In this document: one piece after another, positions 33,600 to 43,248 of the stretch | Layout of the letters: each line of letters opens with the position of its first letter | Numbering within the stretch: position 1 is the stretch's first letter | Source of the DNA: Alphaproteobacteria bacterium | GTDB lineage: Bacteria > Pseudomonadota > Alphaproteobacteria > Sphingomonadales > Sphingomonadaceae | Length of the DNA: 64,000 bases | Direction of reading: 5' to 3' | Assembly: GCA_030430365.1 (NCBI GenBank) | Contig: JAUIFP010000004.1 | Location: 19,420-83,419 of the forward strand | The notes under the pieces: generated by a model | Seen by the model: the letters and a program-made list of their open reading frames with translations, nothing else | Databases searched by the model: none | Told to the model about the DNA's origin: nothing | Program-made: the position numbers and the translations under genes

Positions 33600-33851
33600 T
33601 CACGCGCGGCCGCCGGCAACTTTCGGAAACAGCACGACTTCACTGTCTTCCGAAAGCGGGGACGCCCAGGCTTGGATCACTTCGCCATCCACGGCGATCG
33701 AAGCGTGATTTTCGATGACTTTTCCCAAGCCGGGGAAGCGGCGATCCAGAGCGCGCGCCAGGCCGAATATGTTGGACGCCGGTATATCGACCGTCTCCAC
33801 ACCTTGCGTGAACTGATCGAAAGTCGACGATACGAAGACGACCCGCGCCAC
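33600..33851 (-). CDS. MoaD/ThiS-like protein with a buried C-terminal diglycine
   Basis: An 83-residue beta-grasp protein. MARVVFVSSTFDQFTQG opens like MoaD, ALDRRFPGLGKVI is the helix, and SEVVLFPKVAGGRA closes. MoaD sulphur carriers end exactly at Gly-Gly, whereas here Arg-Ala follow, so activation would need trimming of two residues. The start is GTG, three bases after the stop of the molybdenum subunit, so it is the last gene of the hydroxylase operon. That fits a role in molybdopterin supply or sulphuration for this enzyme. Confidence 0.75.
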   Translation of the reverse strand: MARVVFVSSTFDQFTQGVETVDIPASNIFGLARALDRRFPGLGKVIENHASIAVDGEVIQAWASPLSEDSEVVLFPKVAGGRA

Positions 33852-33854
33852 GGG

Positions 33855-36128
33855 CTAGCTTTGAGAGTTGATCGCTGCGTAGACCCGATCCGGCGTCAGC
33901 GGCAGATCGAAGAAGCGCATTCCAGCGGCGTGAGATACTGCATTCGTAACGGCCGCAAGCGGCGGGACGATCGGCACTTCCCCAACACCTTTCACACCGA
34001 AGGGGTGCGTCGGGTGCGGCACTTCGACCAGCAACGTGTCGATCATCGGGAGGTCGGAAGCGACCGGCATCCGGTAATCCAGAAAACCTGAATTATCCAT
34101 GCGCCCATTTGCGTCGAAGACATAGGCTTCATTCAGCGCCCAACCGATCCCTTGAACGGCTCCGCCCTGCGCCTGCCCTTCGACATAGCTGGGGTGAATG
34201 GCGCGCCCCACATCCTGCACGGCAGTATAACGCACCACGCTGACATGGCCGGTTTCCCGGTCCAGCTCGACATCGCAAATATGCACGCCATAGGTCGGCA
34301 ATGCATCGTGCGGATTTACCACGATTTCCGCGTTGATCGGGCCGCCGGTTTTTGCCGTCTGGCTTGCGATCTGCTTGATGCCGAGCGGTGCCTCGTCACT
34401 GCCCGGCGCGGTGCAACGTGCCTCACCGTCATGCCACTCGACTTGATCGGGTTCGACGCCCCACATCATGGCGGCACGCGATTTGAGTATCTCGACAACT
34501 TCTGCAGATGCTTCGCAGACTGCCCTGCCGGTGGCGAACGTGGTGCGGCTTCCGCCCGTGAGCATGGAATAGCCGATCGAAGCCGTGTCGGCCACGATCG
34601 GGCGCACCTTCTGCATCGGGATTTGGAGGACTTCTGCCGCCATCATCGCCATGGAGGCGCGCGATCCGCCGATATCGGGATTGCCGGTGGCGACCACTGC
34701 CGATCCGTCCTCATTGATGCTGACCATCACGGTCGATTCACCGCCGTGATTGACCCACCAGCCGGCTGCAATGCCGCGCCCCTGGTTCGGACCGAGCGGC
34801 GCCGAATAATGCGGATGCGACTTGGCTGCAGCGAGCGTCTCCATGAAGGCGACCTGCCCCAAGGGCGCGCCCGAAAAGCTGGGATCTCCGGGTTTGACGC
34901 CGTTCTTCTCCCGCAATTCGATCGGATCCATGCCGAGCTGTTCGGCGATTTCGTCCATCGCGCATTCCACGGCGAATTCCGCCTGCGGCGCACTCGGTGC
35001 GCGATAGGCGTTGGTACTGGGCATGTTGCTCACGACATCGCAGCCCGTCACGCGCGTGTTCTCGATACGATAACAGCCCAAGGCGTGCATTACGCCTGCC
35101 CCGCAGCCCGATCCGGCGAAGGCCCCGACCTGATATTTGAGATCCATCACCGCGGCGGTGAGGATGCCGTCTTTCGTCGCGCCCAGGCTCAGTTCCATGA
35201 TCGTGCCCGGCCCCGGACCCGTGGAACGGAATACTTCATCGCGGCTAAGCGCCAGCTTCACTGGGCGTCCGCTCTTGCGGGAAAGCACCAGTGCCACCGG
35301 CTCGAGATAGATCGTCGTCTTGCCGCCGAAGCCGCCGCCGATTTCCAGCGGCACCACCCGCAGATCCGAGAGGTTCATGCCGGTGATCGCAGCCGCGACC
35401 GAACGGACCATGAAAGCGCCTTGGCTGCTGCACCAGATCTGGGCCTGACCGTCGGCGCTCACCGAGGCAACGCATGATTGCGGCTCGATATAGCCCTGAT
35501 GCACCATCTGCGTGGTGTAGCGCCTGGTCACGACGACATCCGCATCGTCCAAGGCGGCATCCGCATCGCCCGTGATCTTTTCCAGACGCATCGAAACGTT
35601 CGAGGCTGTCTTCGGCGTTTCGGGCATTCCCTGGGTGAACATGTCATCGTGCAGGACCGGCGCGTCTTCGCGCATCGCATCCTCGATCTCGATCACATGC
35701 GGCAAGACCTCATATTGAACATCGATGAGGTCCAAAGCCGCTGCAGCGATTTCGGCGCTGGTCGCCGCAACCGCCGCAACCGGCTGCCCGTCATAGAAGA
35801 CCTTGTCCTTCGCCAGGCACATCTGGGCGGCGGCATCGATGTCGATCATCGTCTCGCCCGCATTGATCTCGTCGCTGTCGTCCGACTCCCTGAAATCCGA
35901 ATGGGTGGCGACCGCTTTCACGCCCGACAGTGCCGCTGCCTTTCGCGTATCGATGGATATGATCTTTGCATGGGCATGAGGGCTGCGGAGAACGGCGCCC
36001 CACAGCATGCCGGGCAGGTGATAATCCCCGCCATAGACTGCCTTGCCGGTAACCTTGTCCGCCCCATCCGGCCGGACCGGACGCGTCCCGACAATCTTGA
36101 GCTCCTGCTTTTCGAGAACGCCGCTCAT
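33855..36128 (-). CDS. Molybdenum hydroxylase, molybdopterin-binding large subunit
   Basis: From the ATG at 36126-36128, overlapping the stop of the iron-sulphur subunit (ATGA), the product is 757 residues of the xanthine-dehydrogenase/CO-dehydrogenase large-subunit family. Visible motifs are GGGFGGKTTIYLEP, AYRAPSAPQAEFAVE, EGQAQGGAVQGIGWAL, and near the C-terminus GVKGVGEVPIVPP with the catalytic Glu. It hydroxylates a carbon centre using water as oxygen source and passes electrons to the [2Fe-2S] and FAD subunits. Targets include N-heterocycles, aldehydes and CoA-activated aromatics. Confidence 0.93.
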   Translation of the reverse strand: MSGVLEKQELKIVGTRPVRPDGADKVTGKAVYGGDYHLPGMLWGAVLRSPHAHAKIISIDTRKAAALSGVKAVATHSDFRESDDSDEINAGETMIDIDAAAQMCLAKDKVFYDGQPVAAVAATSAEIAAAALDLIDVQYEVLPHVIEIEDAMREDAPVLHDDMFTQGMPETPKTASNVSMRLEKITGDADAALDDADVVVTRRYTTQMVHQGYIEPQSCVASVSADGQAQIWCSSQGAFMVRSVAAAITGMNLSDLRVVPLEIGGGFGGKTTIYLEPVALVLSRKSGRPVKLALSRDEVFRSTGPGPGTIMELSLGATKDGILTAAVMDLKYQVGAFAGSGCGAGVMHALGCYRIENTRVTGCDVVSNMPSTNAYRAPSAPQAEFAVECAMDEIAEQLGMDPIELREKNGVKPGDPSFSGAPLGQVAFMETLAAAKSHPHYSAPLGPNQGRGIAAGWWVNHGGESTVMVSINEDGSAVVATGNPDIGGSRASMAMMAAEVLQIPMQKVRPIVADTASIGYSMLTGGSRTTFATGRAVCEASAEVVEILKSRAAMMWGVEPDQVEWHDGEARCTAPGSDEAPLGIKQIASQTAKTGGPINAEIVVNPHDALPTYGVHICDVELDRETGHVSVVRYTAVQDVGRAIHPSYVEGQAQGGAVQGIGWALNEAYVFDANGRMDNSGFLDYRMPVASDLPMIDTLLVEVPHPTHPFGVKGVGEVPIVPPLAAVTNAVSHAAGMRFFDLPLTPDRVYAAINSQS

Positions 36129-36613
36129 GCCGAGACCCTTTCCTGACGCATTTCCGCAGCCGTATCCATGACCGCGCGAATGATCTTGTCGTAACCGGTA
36201 CAGCGGCAAAGATTGCCCGCGAGCCAGTACCGCGTCTCCTCCTCGGTGGGGTCAGGATTGCGCTCTAGAAGTGCCTTTGCCGCCACGAGAAATCCCGGCG
36301 TGCAAAATCCGCATTGCAGTGCACCGAGATCGAGAAACTTCTGCTGCAGGGGATGAAGCTGCCCCTCCTGCGCCATGCCTTCGATCGTTTCGATACGGCG
36401 CCCTTCGGCCTCGGGCGCCAGCACCAGGCAGGAACACACAAGTTCGCCGTCCAGCATGACGCTGCAAGCGCCGCAGTCGCCCGAACCGCAGCCTTCCTTG
36501 CTACCGGTAAGGTCCAGCTTATCGCGGAGTACGTTGAGCAAGCTCGTATGCGGCTCGCTCAGGAAGTCTACGGGATCGCCGTTCACTGTGGTGTGGATAT
36601 GTACGGTACTCAT
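36125..36613 (-). CDS. Molybdenum hydroxylase, [2Fe-2S] small subunit
   Basis: A 162-residue protein with two [2Fe-2S] domains. The first has the plant-ferredoxin ligands C42, C47, C50 and C62 (GCGSGDCGAC). The second has C101, C104, C136 and C138 (CGFCTPGF and LCRCTGYDKI), as in CoxS and the small subunits of other molybdenum hydroxylases. It overlaps the FAD gene by four bases upstream and the large subunit by four downstream. Confidence 0.95.
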   Translation of the reverse strand: MSTVHIHTTVNGDPVDFLSEPHTSLLNVLRDKLDLTGSKEGCGSGDCGACSVMLDGELVCSCLVLAPEAEGRRIETIEGMAQEGQLHPLQQKFLDLGALQCGFCTPGFLVAAKALLERNPDPTEEETRYWLAGNLCRCTGYDKIIRAVMDTAAEMRQERVSA

Positions 36614-37470
36614 GCGCCTTCTCCCGCCCGATCATAGGCGATTTTGGCGGCACGCTTGGTGTAGACTGCCGCCATTGCAATTCGATAATCGATCGTCCCG
36701 CGCTTATCGTCGATGGGGCTGCAGGCCGCTTTCACAGCCTCTTCCATCTTCGCAAGAGCGCTGTCATCCAGCTGGCTGCCCACAAGCGCTTCGCCCGCAT
36801 CGGCCACGAGCAGAGCCGTCGGCGCAACCGCCCCCAGAGCGACGCGTGCCTGCGTGCAAACGCCGTCCTTGTCCCGGCTCAGGCTGACACCGGCACCGAC
36901 CACGGCAATGTCCATCTCAGTGCGCGGTATGGAGCGAAGATAAGCGTCGGAAGACATCGCCTCGCGCGGCGGCAGAACGATCTCCACCAGGAACTCGCCC
37001 TTCCCCAAATTCGTGCGTCCCGGGCCGGCCGGCAGTTCGGCAGCGGCAATCTCCCGCTCTCCTTGCGGGCCTGCAATGACACAGCGCGCATCCGCCGCGA
37101 TCAGGGCAGGCACGCTGTCGGCAGCCGGAGAGGCATTGCACAGATTGCCGCCGATCGTCGCCCGGTTGCGGACCTGAACCGAGCCGATCAAATTGGCTGC
37201 TTCAACCAGGCCGGGCCAGGCCTTGCAGAGCGCATCATCCTTCAGCAAAGCCGTGCATGGCGTGGCTGCACCGATAACGAAGCCTCCGTCCTTGGCGCTC
37301 GTGCCCATGGTCCGTGCGATTTGTTTGATGTCCACGATGGCGCCTGGCTTTATCCGGCCGCTGCGCATCTGCACCAGCAAGTCCGTACCACCGGCCACCG
37401 GCCATGCATTGTCTTGCGATCCAAGGAGGCTGATCGCCTCCTCCACATTCGCCGGCGCATGATAGGTCAA
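36610..37470 (-). CDS. Molybdenum hydroxylase, FAD-binding medium subunit
   Basis: CoxM-type subunit. I choose the TTG at 37468-37470 because GAGGGA lies just upstream and the protein then starts MTYHAPANVEEAISLL, as in relatives; a TTG nine codons earlier lacks such a site. The product is 286 residues. PVAGGTDLLVQM is the first FAD-binding loop, TIGGNLCNASPAADS the second, and VLPPREAMS precedes the C-terminal domain. It passes electrons from the iron-sulphur clusters to an acceptor. It starts the four-gene operon (FAD, FeS, Mo, MoaD-like), 94 bases after the export genes on the same strand. Confidence 0.92.
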   Translation of the reverse strand: MTYHAPANVEEAISLLGSQDNAWPVAGGTDLLVQMRSGRIKPGAIVDIKQIARTMGTSAKDGGFVIGAATPCTALLKDDALCKAWPGLVEAANLIGSVQVRNRATIGGNLCNASPAADSVPALIAADARCVIAGPQGEREIAAAELPAGPGRTNLGKGEFLVEIVLPPREAMSSDAYLRSIPRTEMDIAVVGAGVSLSRDKDGVCTQARVALGAVAPTALLVADAGEALVGSQLDDSALAKMEEAVKAACSPIDDKRGTIDYRIAMAAVYTKRAAKIAYDRAGEGA

Positions 37471-37563
37471 TTTGCTTCCCTCTGCTCTAGTGCCCAAAAC
37501 CCCGATTTTTTCTCAGGCTATTGGGCACTCGCGTCCGGGTCAATCACTTAACAGAGCAAATAC

Positions 37564-38721
37564 CTAGCGGCTGTAAATACGCGCACCGTCCTCAAGGGAA
37601 TTTCCTGGATTGAGAACAACATTTTCGCCTTCGGAGAGGCCTTCGATCACTTCTGCGAATGCATCATTCATGTGATCGATAGTCACGGCGCGCTCGCGGG
37701 CTCGCCCGCCATCGACAACGAACACCCGCCAACCGCTATCGTCACCGCGAAACAGGGCACCGATCGGCACGCGAAGTGCGTCAGGCTTGCTCCACAGGAT
37801 AATAGTGGCATCGATTTGATAGCCGTGGCCGAGCCGGGCGGCCTGTTTCTTCGCCTCGCCGGTGAAATCGATGATGACGTTGACCCTCTGCTCTTCGATG
37901 CCGAGCGCGGATATCTTGAGGCGGCCGAACGGTTCTATCCGTTCGACCTCTCCGACCAGCGGATCCGGGCCGCCCCATTGGGTAACTTCGACCCGGTCAC
38001 CCGGTTTCACCCGCACAGCTTCGCGAGACAGCAGGTCCACGACCATTTCGATCCGGCTTGGGTCGCCAATTGTCATCAGCGGCGTGCCTTCGGCCACCAC
38101 GCCTTCGCTTTCGACAATACGTGACAGTACCGAACCGCCCGTGGGTGCCCGCACCGGGACCGGCGTGCCCGATCCTGTCCCGCCGGGCTGAGTGAGCATG
38201 GCGCGTATGCGGGCGACTTCCGCGCGGCTTTGCGACAGTGCAGCCTGGCCGGTCGCCGCTCGGGTGCGCGCCGCCTCGAGCTGTGCCGTCGAGAGGAAAC
38301 CGCGATCTGCAAGTTCCTCGGCCCGTGCAAGATCATTTCTGGCCTGCGTGAGAGAGGCCTCCGCGCTTTTCGAGGCGGCCTGCGCCGATGCCAGTGCGCC
38401 GCGCAGCTCCTGCCGCGTACGGGCATCGAGCGGCGTGGCAGGCCGCCCCGACATCCGGGTAATCAACGTCCCCTCGGCAATTCGATCCCCGGCTTCAAGC
38501 TCGATCCGTGAGAGGTATCCAGTCACGGGGGCGGAAACGACGTAATATTCCTCCGCCCGGGTGACACCGTCATCCGTTACGCCGACCGACATCGGGCCGA
38601 CCGACACCTGACCGGTATCGACTGCAGTCGATGTCGGCCAGAAGGCATAGGCAAGCCCCAGCAGCACGATTGCTGCCGTCAGCAGGGCCCAGCGCCAGTG
38701 TTTGACCTTTTCCCAAATCAT
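37564..38721 (-). CDS. HlyD/RND-type periplasmic adaptor of an export system
   Basis: From the ATG at 38719-38721 (ATGA overlap with the permease stop) the product is 385 residues. There is one N-terminal span (WALLTAAIVLLGLAYAFW), then a barrel-sandwich region split by a long alanine-rich coiled coil (residues about 100-180, SAQAASKSAEASLTQARNDL) and a beta-barrel domain. It links an inner-membrane ABC permease to an outer-membrane channel. No TolC-like channel gene is present in the window. Confidence 0.9.
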   Translation of the reverse strand: MIWEKVKHWRWALLTAAIVLLGLAYAFWPTSTAVDTGQVSVGPMSVGVTDDGVTRAEEYYVVSAPVTGYLSRIELEAGDRIAEGTLITRMSGRPATPLDARTRQELRGALASAQAASKSAEASLTQARNDLARAEELADRGFLSTAQLEAARTRAATGQAALSQSRAEVARIRAMLTQPGGTGSGTPVPVRAPTGGSVLSRIVESEGVVAEGTPLMTIGDPSRIEMVVDLLSREAVRVKPGDRVEVTQWGGPDPLVGEVERIEPFGRLKISALGIEEQRVNVIIDFTGEAKKQAARLGHGYQIDATIILWSKPDALRVPIGALFRGDDSGWRVFVVDGGRARERAVTIDHMNDAFAEVIEGLSEGENVVLNPGNSLEDGARIYSR

Positions 38722-41081
38722 TCGCGTGCCTTCAGTACGCGCACCATGTCCAGCCGCAAGACCCGCAATGCCACCAGGAAGGCGGTCGCCATCGCGGCAG
38801 CGAGTACGATCAGAACTGAATAGCCATAGGTCGCGCGCGTCGGCGCGAACGGCAAACGGAAGAGATCGGAACTGAACATCGCGGTCATCAATTGGGCCAT
38901 CCAATAGCCGATGATGCACCCCACCGGCGCGGCGGCGACCACCAGCAGGGCAAGTTCGCCAAGCAGCACGATCCCCACCTCGCTGCGGTGATAGCCCAGC
39001 ACGCGCAGCGTCGCGAGCTCATGGGCTCGCTCCGAAAACAATATGCGCGCGGAATTGTAGACCACGCCAACCGCGATGGCCGAAGCAAAGGAGATATAGA
39101 AAAACAGCATGGTGAAGATGTTCTCGTCGATCACTTCTTCGAACTTTTGCATCGCGGCATCCCGCTCTGTTACACCCAGTACCAGCGGCATTTCCTTGAG
39201 CTCGGTCAGAATTCGGTCCCGCTGTGCAGGATCAATCAACAATTGCGCCGAGCCCACTGGAGAAGCATCGCGTGCGATGGCCTCAAGGGTCTCCTCTCCG
39301 GCATAGGCCTGCTCCCCGATAAACTCCTCCACTATGCTGACGACCGGCTGAAACGTCTGTGTCCGGCGCCCTCCAAGCAGTTCCACGAAGACCTGGTCGC
39401 CCGGGCGCACGGCCAGCTTGTCGGCCAGTTGGCGGCTCAGCATCAAACCAGAGGGGGGAAGTTCGATCTCGCTGCCGTCGGCGTCGATCCGTGCCGTCAG
39501 CGTCGCGTCCGCCGGCGTGCTTTGGATACTAGTGCGCTCCACCTTGTTGCCGTGGCTGATCTTCACGCCGATCGCGCGGGTCGGCTCCACCCTCAGCACG
39601 CCCGGCATTTGCGAAAGTTCGTACAGCACATCGCTGTTGCGAGCCTCGGTAAAGGAAACCGTCAGATCCTGCCGCTGGGCACGGTAGAAAAAGCTGTCGA
39701 GCATGGATCTGCTGGAATCGAGAAACTGCATCGTCGAGAACAGCAGCCCCGCGGACAGCGCAACGCCCAGGACTGTAATAGCAGAACGCCCCGGCCAGCG
39801 CGCAATATGGCGCACAATCATATGGCCGATGGCAGTGAAACCGGCCCACTGTCCCAGCCTTTCGATCATGCCGGCGCGGTAGATCGGCGGCGGCGGCGGA
39901 GACATGGCAACCGCTGGGTTGAGCCTGACAGCCTGCTGCGTGCCGCCCATTGCGCCAAGCGCGGCCGCGCCGGTCGACAATGCTGCCGCCGCCAGAAACA
40001 CGCCCGGGCTGGTGTGGTAATAGAGAAAGGGAAAGCGATAATATTCGGCATAGAGTGCCGTCATCGCCTGGCCCATCCAGATGCCTCCAGCCGCGCCGAG
40101 CGCCGTTGCCAGCAAGGCAATCGCCAGCGCGAATTTCAGATAGTGCCAGCCTATCGCCCAGTTGGAATATCCGAATGCCTTGATCAGGCCGATCTGAGTA
40201 CGCTCCTTCCGGATCATACGGCCGAGCACGATATAAACCAGGAAGGTCGAAACCAGCAGGAATACGGGCGGAATGACCTGCGTCATCGCCTCAAGCTGCA
40301 TGAGCTCGTTATCCAGGAATGCATGGCTCAGATGGTCTTCCCGGCCATAGGCCCCGGTCCCGCCATAGGGCTCCAGAATGGCGTCCACGGCGAGGATGAC
40401 ATCGGCCTGCGAGGCGCCGCGGTCGAGAGTGAGCGAGAGCGCGTTAATGGCCTCCGTCCGGTCCGTCGCGGCCTCCAGCGCCTTCTCACCCATCCAGAAG
40501 ATGCCGAAACGGCTGTCATCGGGCACGAGAACGCCCGGAGCGATCGAATAGATGAAATTGGGGGCCAGCCCCACCCCCACGATTTTCAGCCGCTGCTTGC
40601 TGCCATAGATCAGCGCATCGAGTTCATCCCCTGGGCCGAGCTGATTGGTATTGGCGAAGGCTTCATCCACCACAACCTCCCCAGCTTCTCCCAGCCGGGG
40701 AAGCCGTCCATCGCGCAGTGTCAGCTTATTGAGCTGATCGTGGCCGTGTTCGTCGATCGAATTGATCAGGGCGCGCACCGGAACGACGCGTCCGGGAAAA
40801 TCGAGCGTGGCATATTGCTGGATAGAGCCTTCCGCGCGCCTGACGCCCGGTATCTCCGCAATTCGGGGCACGACGCTGCGTGGTGCGCGGGTCATACTGC
40901 CAAAGACATCGGCGAAATTGTTGCGCGCGTAATAAACGTCCCGCGTCTCTGTGAGCGAGGCATGTACGCCCATCGAAAGAACGAAAGTTGCCGTTGCTGC
41001 AGCCAGCACTACTGCAATCGCCAAAGCCTGCCCCCGCATGCGCCACAAGTCGCGCATGAGCTTGAGGTCCAGTGCCTTCAC
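38718..41081 (-). CDS. ABC transporter permease, double FtsX-type
   Basis: A 787-residue inner-membrane protein. It has an N-terminal span ([19 protein letters not shown]), a large periplasmic domain, a first FtsX block (spans near residues 265-380), a second N-terminal span near 430, a second periplasmic domain and a second FtsX block (from about 655). The start is GTG overlapping the ATPase stop (GTGA). Such permeases, with a LolD-like ATPase and an adaptor, export lipophilic compounds or act on lipoproteins and cell-envelope lipids. Confidence 0.9.
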   Translation of the reverse strand: MKALDLKLMRDLWRMRGQALAIAVVLAAATATFVLSMGVHASLTETRDVYYARNNFADVFGSMTRAPRSVVPRIAEIPGVRRAEGSIQQYATLDFPGRVVPVRALINSIDEHGHDQLNKLTLRDGRLPRLGEAGEVVVDEAFANTNQLGPGDELDALIYGSKQRLKIVGVGLAPNFIYSIAPGVLVPDDSRFGIFWMGEKALEAATDRTEAINALSLTLDRGASQADVILAVDAILEPYGGTGAYGREDHLSHAFLDNELMQLEAMTQVIPPVFLLVSTFLVYIVLGRMIRKERTQIGLIKAFGYSNWAIGWHYLKFALAIALLATALGAAGGIWMGQAMTALYAEYYRFPFLYYHTSPGVFLAAAALSTGAAALGAMGGTQQAVRLNPAVAMSPPPPPIYRAGMIERLGQWAGFTAIGHMIVRHIARWPGRSAITVLGVALSAGLLFSTMQFLDSSRSMLDSFFYRAQRQDLTVSFTEARNSDVLYELSQMPGVLRVEPTRAIGVKISHGNKVERTSIQSTPADATLTARIDADGSEIELPPSGLMLSRQLADKLAVRPGDQVFVELLGGRRTQTFQPVVSIVEEFIGEQAYAGEETLEAIARDASPVGSAQLLIDPAQRDRILTELKEMPLVLGVTERDAAMQKFEEVIDENIFTMLFFYISFASAIAVGVVYNSARILFSERAHELATLRVLGYHRSEVGIVLLGELALLVVAAAPVGCIIGYWMAQLMTAMFSSDLFRLPFAPTRATYGYSVLIVLAAAMATAFLVALRVLRLDMVRVLKARE

Positions 41082-41818
41082 CAGGTGATTTCCGACGGAT
41101 CGATCGGATTGGCGTTGCTTTCCACCCTAGCAATCTGCCCGTCCAGAAAATGGAACACCCGGTGCGCCATCGCCGCAATGCCGGCATTGTGCGTAATGAT
41201 GATTACGGTGGTGCCGAGCTCCCGGTTCGCCTGCGCCAGCGTTTCAAGCACGCGCACGCCCGTTGCACTGTCGAGCGCGCCTGTCGGCTCGTCGCACAGC
41301 AGCACGCCGGGCCGTTTGGCGACTGCGCGGGCAACCGCCACGCGTTGCTGCTCGCCGCCGGAAAGCTGTGCAGGATAGTGATCGCAGCGCTCGGCAAGGC
41401 CGACCAGCGCCAGAGCATCTGCAGCGCCCATCGGATCTTCCGCGATGTCGGTGACGAGGCGAACGTTCTCTTCCGCCGTCAGGCTTGGGATCAGATTATA
41501 GAATTGGAAGATGAAGCCGACATTGGCCCGGCGGAAGCGAGTCAGATCATCTTCGTCCAGCGCGGTAAGCTCGGTATCTTCGTAATACAGCTTGCCATCG
41601 GTCGGCCGGTCCAGCCCGCCAATGATGTTCAAAAGCGTGGACTTTCCGCTGCCCGAAGGCCCGAGCAGGACCAGCACTTCCCCGGCAGGTATCTTCAGTT
41701 CCACGCCGCGCAAGGCGTGCACTTCGGTCTCACCGGTACGGTAGATCTTGGTCAGACCGGACCCGCTGAAAGCCGGTAGGCCGGCGGCACCGGCGGGATT
41801 TTCGCTTGGGCTGGTCAT
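41078..41818 (-). CDS. ABC transporter ATP-binding protein (LolD/MacB-like)
   Basis: A 246-residue nucleotide-binding subunit. Walker A is GPSGSGKST, the Q-loop [14 protein letters not shown], the signature [14 protein letters not shown], Walker [13 protein letters not shown] and the H-loop IIITHN. It is first of a three-gene export operon with the permease and adaptor, joined by stop-start overlaps. No ribosome site is obvious before the ATG. A half-copy of the right-hand operator lies 60 bases upstream. Confidence 0.93.
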   Translation of the reverse strand: MTSPSENPAGAAGLPAFSGSGLTKIYRTGETEVHALRGVELKIPAGEVLVLLGPSGSGKSTLLNIIGGLDRPTDGKLYYEDTELTALDEDDLTRFRRANVGFIFQFYNLIPSLTAEENVRLVTDIAEDPMGAADALALVGLAERCDHYPAQLSGGEQQRVAVARAVAKRPGVLLCDEPTGALDSATGVRVLETLAQANRELGTTVIIITHNAGIAAMAHRVFHFLDGQIARVESNANPIDPSEITW

Positions 41819-41877
41819 GGCGCTGTCGGTGCAGCACCATAATGACGAACGGACGAATAGGGTACCGTAATTTAGCC

Positions 41878-41893
41878 CGAACTAATTCTCCGG
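41878..41893. promoter_or_regulatory. Half-site of the TetR-type operator, upstream of the export operon
   Basis: CGAACTAATT matches the left half of the 16-base box found at five other places, but the right half (CTCCGG) is lost. It may be a weak or relic site. Confidence 0.35.
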
Positions 41894-41948
41894 GATGTCT
41901 CATTACTTGGTGCGGCCACATCGGACCGCACCACAGCAAGTCTTGACC

Positions 41949-42377
41949 TTACCACATGGGATTGCCGCTGACGGTCTTCTCCGGAACCGGCTGAACCACG
42001 TCCCAGTGCTCGACAATCTTGTCCCCTTTCCAGAGCCAGAAATCGGCGAACATACGCCCGCGATCCTCCGGACCGACCGACATAAAATAATGCACAATCA
42101 GATAGTTGCCGACAATGAACTTGTGGACGAACCGCGTATTCCAGTCCTTTTCCGAAGCGAAGAATTCCGGATTGGCCGCATGGCGCTCTTCGAAAAAGCG
42201 CGCCTGATCTTCGGGATCGTTCGGCAGATCCGGATTGTGCTCGACAAATCCGGGGGCGGTATGCGTTCGCATGGCTCTAACAAAGTCATGGTCCACATAC
42301 AGGGCCTTGAAAAAATCTTCCGCGGCCGCGGGCATCGCCTCGTCCGCCGGTTCGATTGTAAATTCGCGCATTGTCAT
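41949..42377 (-). CDS. SnoaL-like protein, VEHWD family (paralogue A)
   Basis: A 142-residue single-domain protein. The family hallmarks are FVEHNPDLPND near residue 45 and IVEHWDVVQPVPE near 120, with a C-terminal NPMW. This branch (SnoaL-like, sometimes called aldol-condensation-type proteins) has a cone fold with polar His, Asp and Glu pointing into a pocket; no reaction is established for it here. It ends a six-gene minus-strand operon that starts at 46591. GAGAGGT precedes the ATG. Paralogues are at 46834, 47952, 54890, 59892 and 60491. Confidence 0.85.
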   Translation of the reverse strand: MTMREFTIEPADEAMPAAAEDFFKALYVDHDFVRAMRTHTAPGFVEHNPDLPNDPEDQARFFEERHAANPEFFASEKDWNTRFVHKFIVGNYLIVHYFMSVGPEDRGRMFADFWLWKGDKIVEHWDVVQPVPEKTVSGNPMW

Positions 42378-42440
42378 ACCTCTCTTGTCTCTATTTTCTG
42401 CTGATCGCCGGCTTGTGAGCCAGGCGATACTGCCCGGCGC

Positions 42441-43235
42441 CTAGAAGTTCACTTCCCTGACGCCGCCTTCCACGCTTGCGACCGAACCATTGGTGGCCGA
42501 GGCATAATCGGAGCACAGATAGGCCACCATGTTCGCCACTTCCCTGCCCTCGACCAGACGCTGGAGAAGCGATGCAGGGCGGTAGTTCTTGAAGAAGTCC
42601 GTCTCGACCTGTTCGACCGTTATGCCGGCACTTTCGGCAATGTCCTTATGCAACTGAGAGGTCACATCGGAACGGGTCGGACCGATGACGACCGTGTTGA
42701 CGGTGACTGCCGATCCCTTTGTATATTCCGCAACCGAACGCGCGAGAGCGAGGCTGGCAGCCTTCGTCGCCCCGTAGGCCGGCATTTCCGAAGACGGGCG
42801 CAGTGCCTGCTCCGAATTATGGAACAGAACGCGGCCCCAGTTTTTCTCGAGCATGCCGGGCATATAGTGCCGGGTAAGCCGGACTTCGGCCAGGAAGTTG
42901 ATTTCGAACAGCTTGAAATAGTCGTCGTCGGGCTGCTCGAAGACATTGGCAATAATGTTCACCGCCGCGTTGTTGACCAGAATGTCGCAGCTCGGTGCAG
43001 CCTCGATGATACGCGCCGGCCCTTCGGCGGTATCCAGGCTTGCGGCAACACCAGTGAACTCCCGGTCCGGATAGGAACTCCGCAGCTTTTCCAATGCGCG
43101 GTTCACGGTTTCATCGGACCTGCCATTGACCACGACATCGGCCCCCGCTTCCGCGAGCACCTGAGCGCAGGCAAATCCAATACCCCCGGTCGACCCGGTG
43201 ATGACGGCCTTCTTGCCGGTAAGATCGATTTTCAT
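42441..43235 (-). CDS. Short-chain dehydrogenase/reductase
   Basis: A 264-residue SDR. TGSTGGIGFACAQ is the cofactor loop near residue 12 and VVNGRS predicts NADP-type binding. NNAAV follows, then the catalytic YGATKAASLALARS near residue 150, and the C-terminus EGGVREVNF. It is closely similar to the next upstream SDR (43249-44046), sharing VTVNTVVIGPTRS/VTVNTVMIGVTHS and the SLLQRL/SLLRRL helix, so the pair arose by tandem duplication. GGAGGC precedes the ATG. Confidence 0.9.
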   Translation of the reverse strand: MKIDLTGKKAVITGSTGGIGFACAQVLAEAGADVVVNGRSDETVNRALEKLRSSYPDREFTGVAASLDTAEGPARIIEAAPSCDILVNNAAVNIIANVFEQPDDDYFKLFEINFLAEVRLTRHYMPGMLEKNWGRVLFHNSEQALRPSSEMPAYGATKAASLALARSVAEYTKGSAVTVNTVVIGPTRSDVTSQLHKDIAESAGITVEQVETDFFKNYRPASLLQRLVEGREVANMVAYLCSDYASATNGSVASVEGGVREVNF

Positions 43236-43248
43236 TTCTGCCTCCTGC

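Noticed and set aside
33573-33603. Two direct copies of CCCTGCCGTCAC as a possible regulatory repeat or attachment site
   Set aside because: Only two copies in a GC-rich intergenic patch, no integrase or tRNA nearby and no match elsewhere that I noticed.
37541-37565. CACTTAACAGAG near the end of the adaptor gene as a ninth MarR box
   Set aside because: Only the half TTAAC matches; the other half has no similarity to TGATAA.
38892-41378. Very long open frame on the plus strand opposite the FtsX-type permease
   Set aside because: The minus-strand permease has clear family motifs and chained overlaps with its neighbours. The plus-strand reading is rich in Arg, His and Gln and has no domain, as expected for an antisense shadow in GC-rich DNA.
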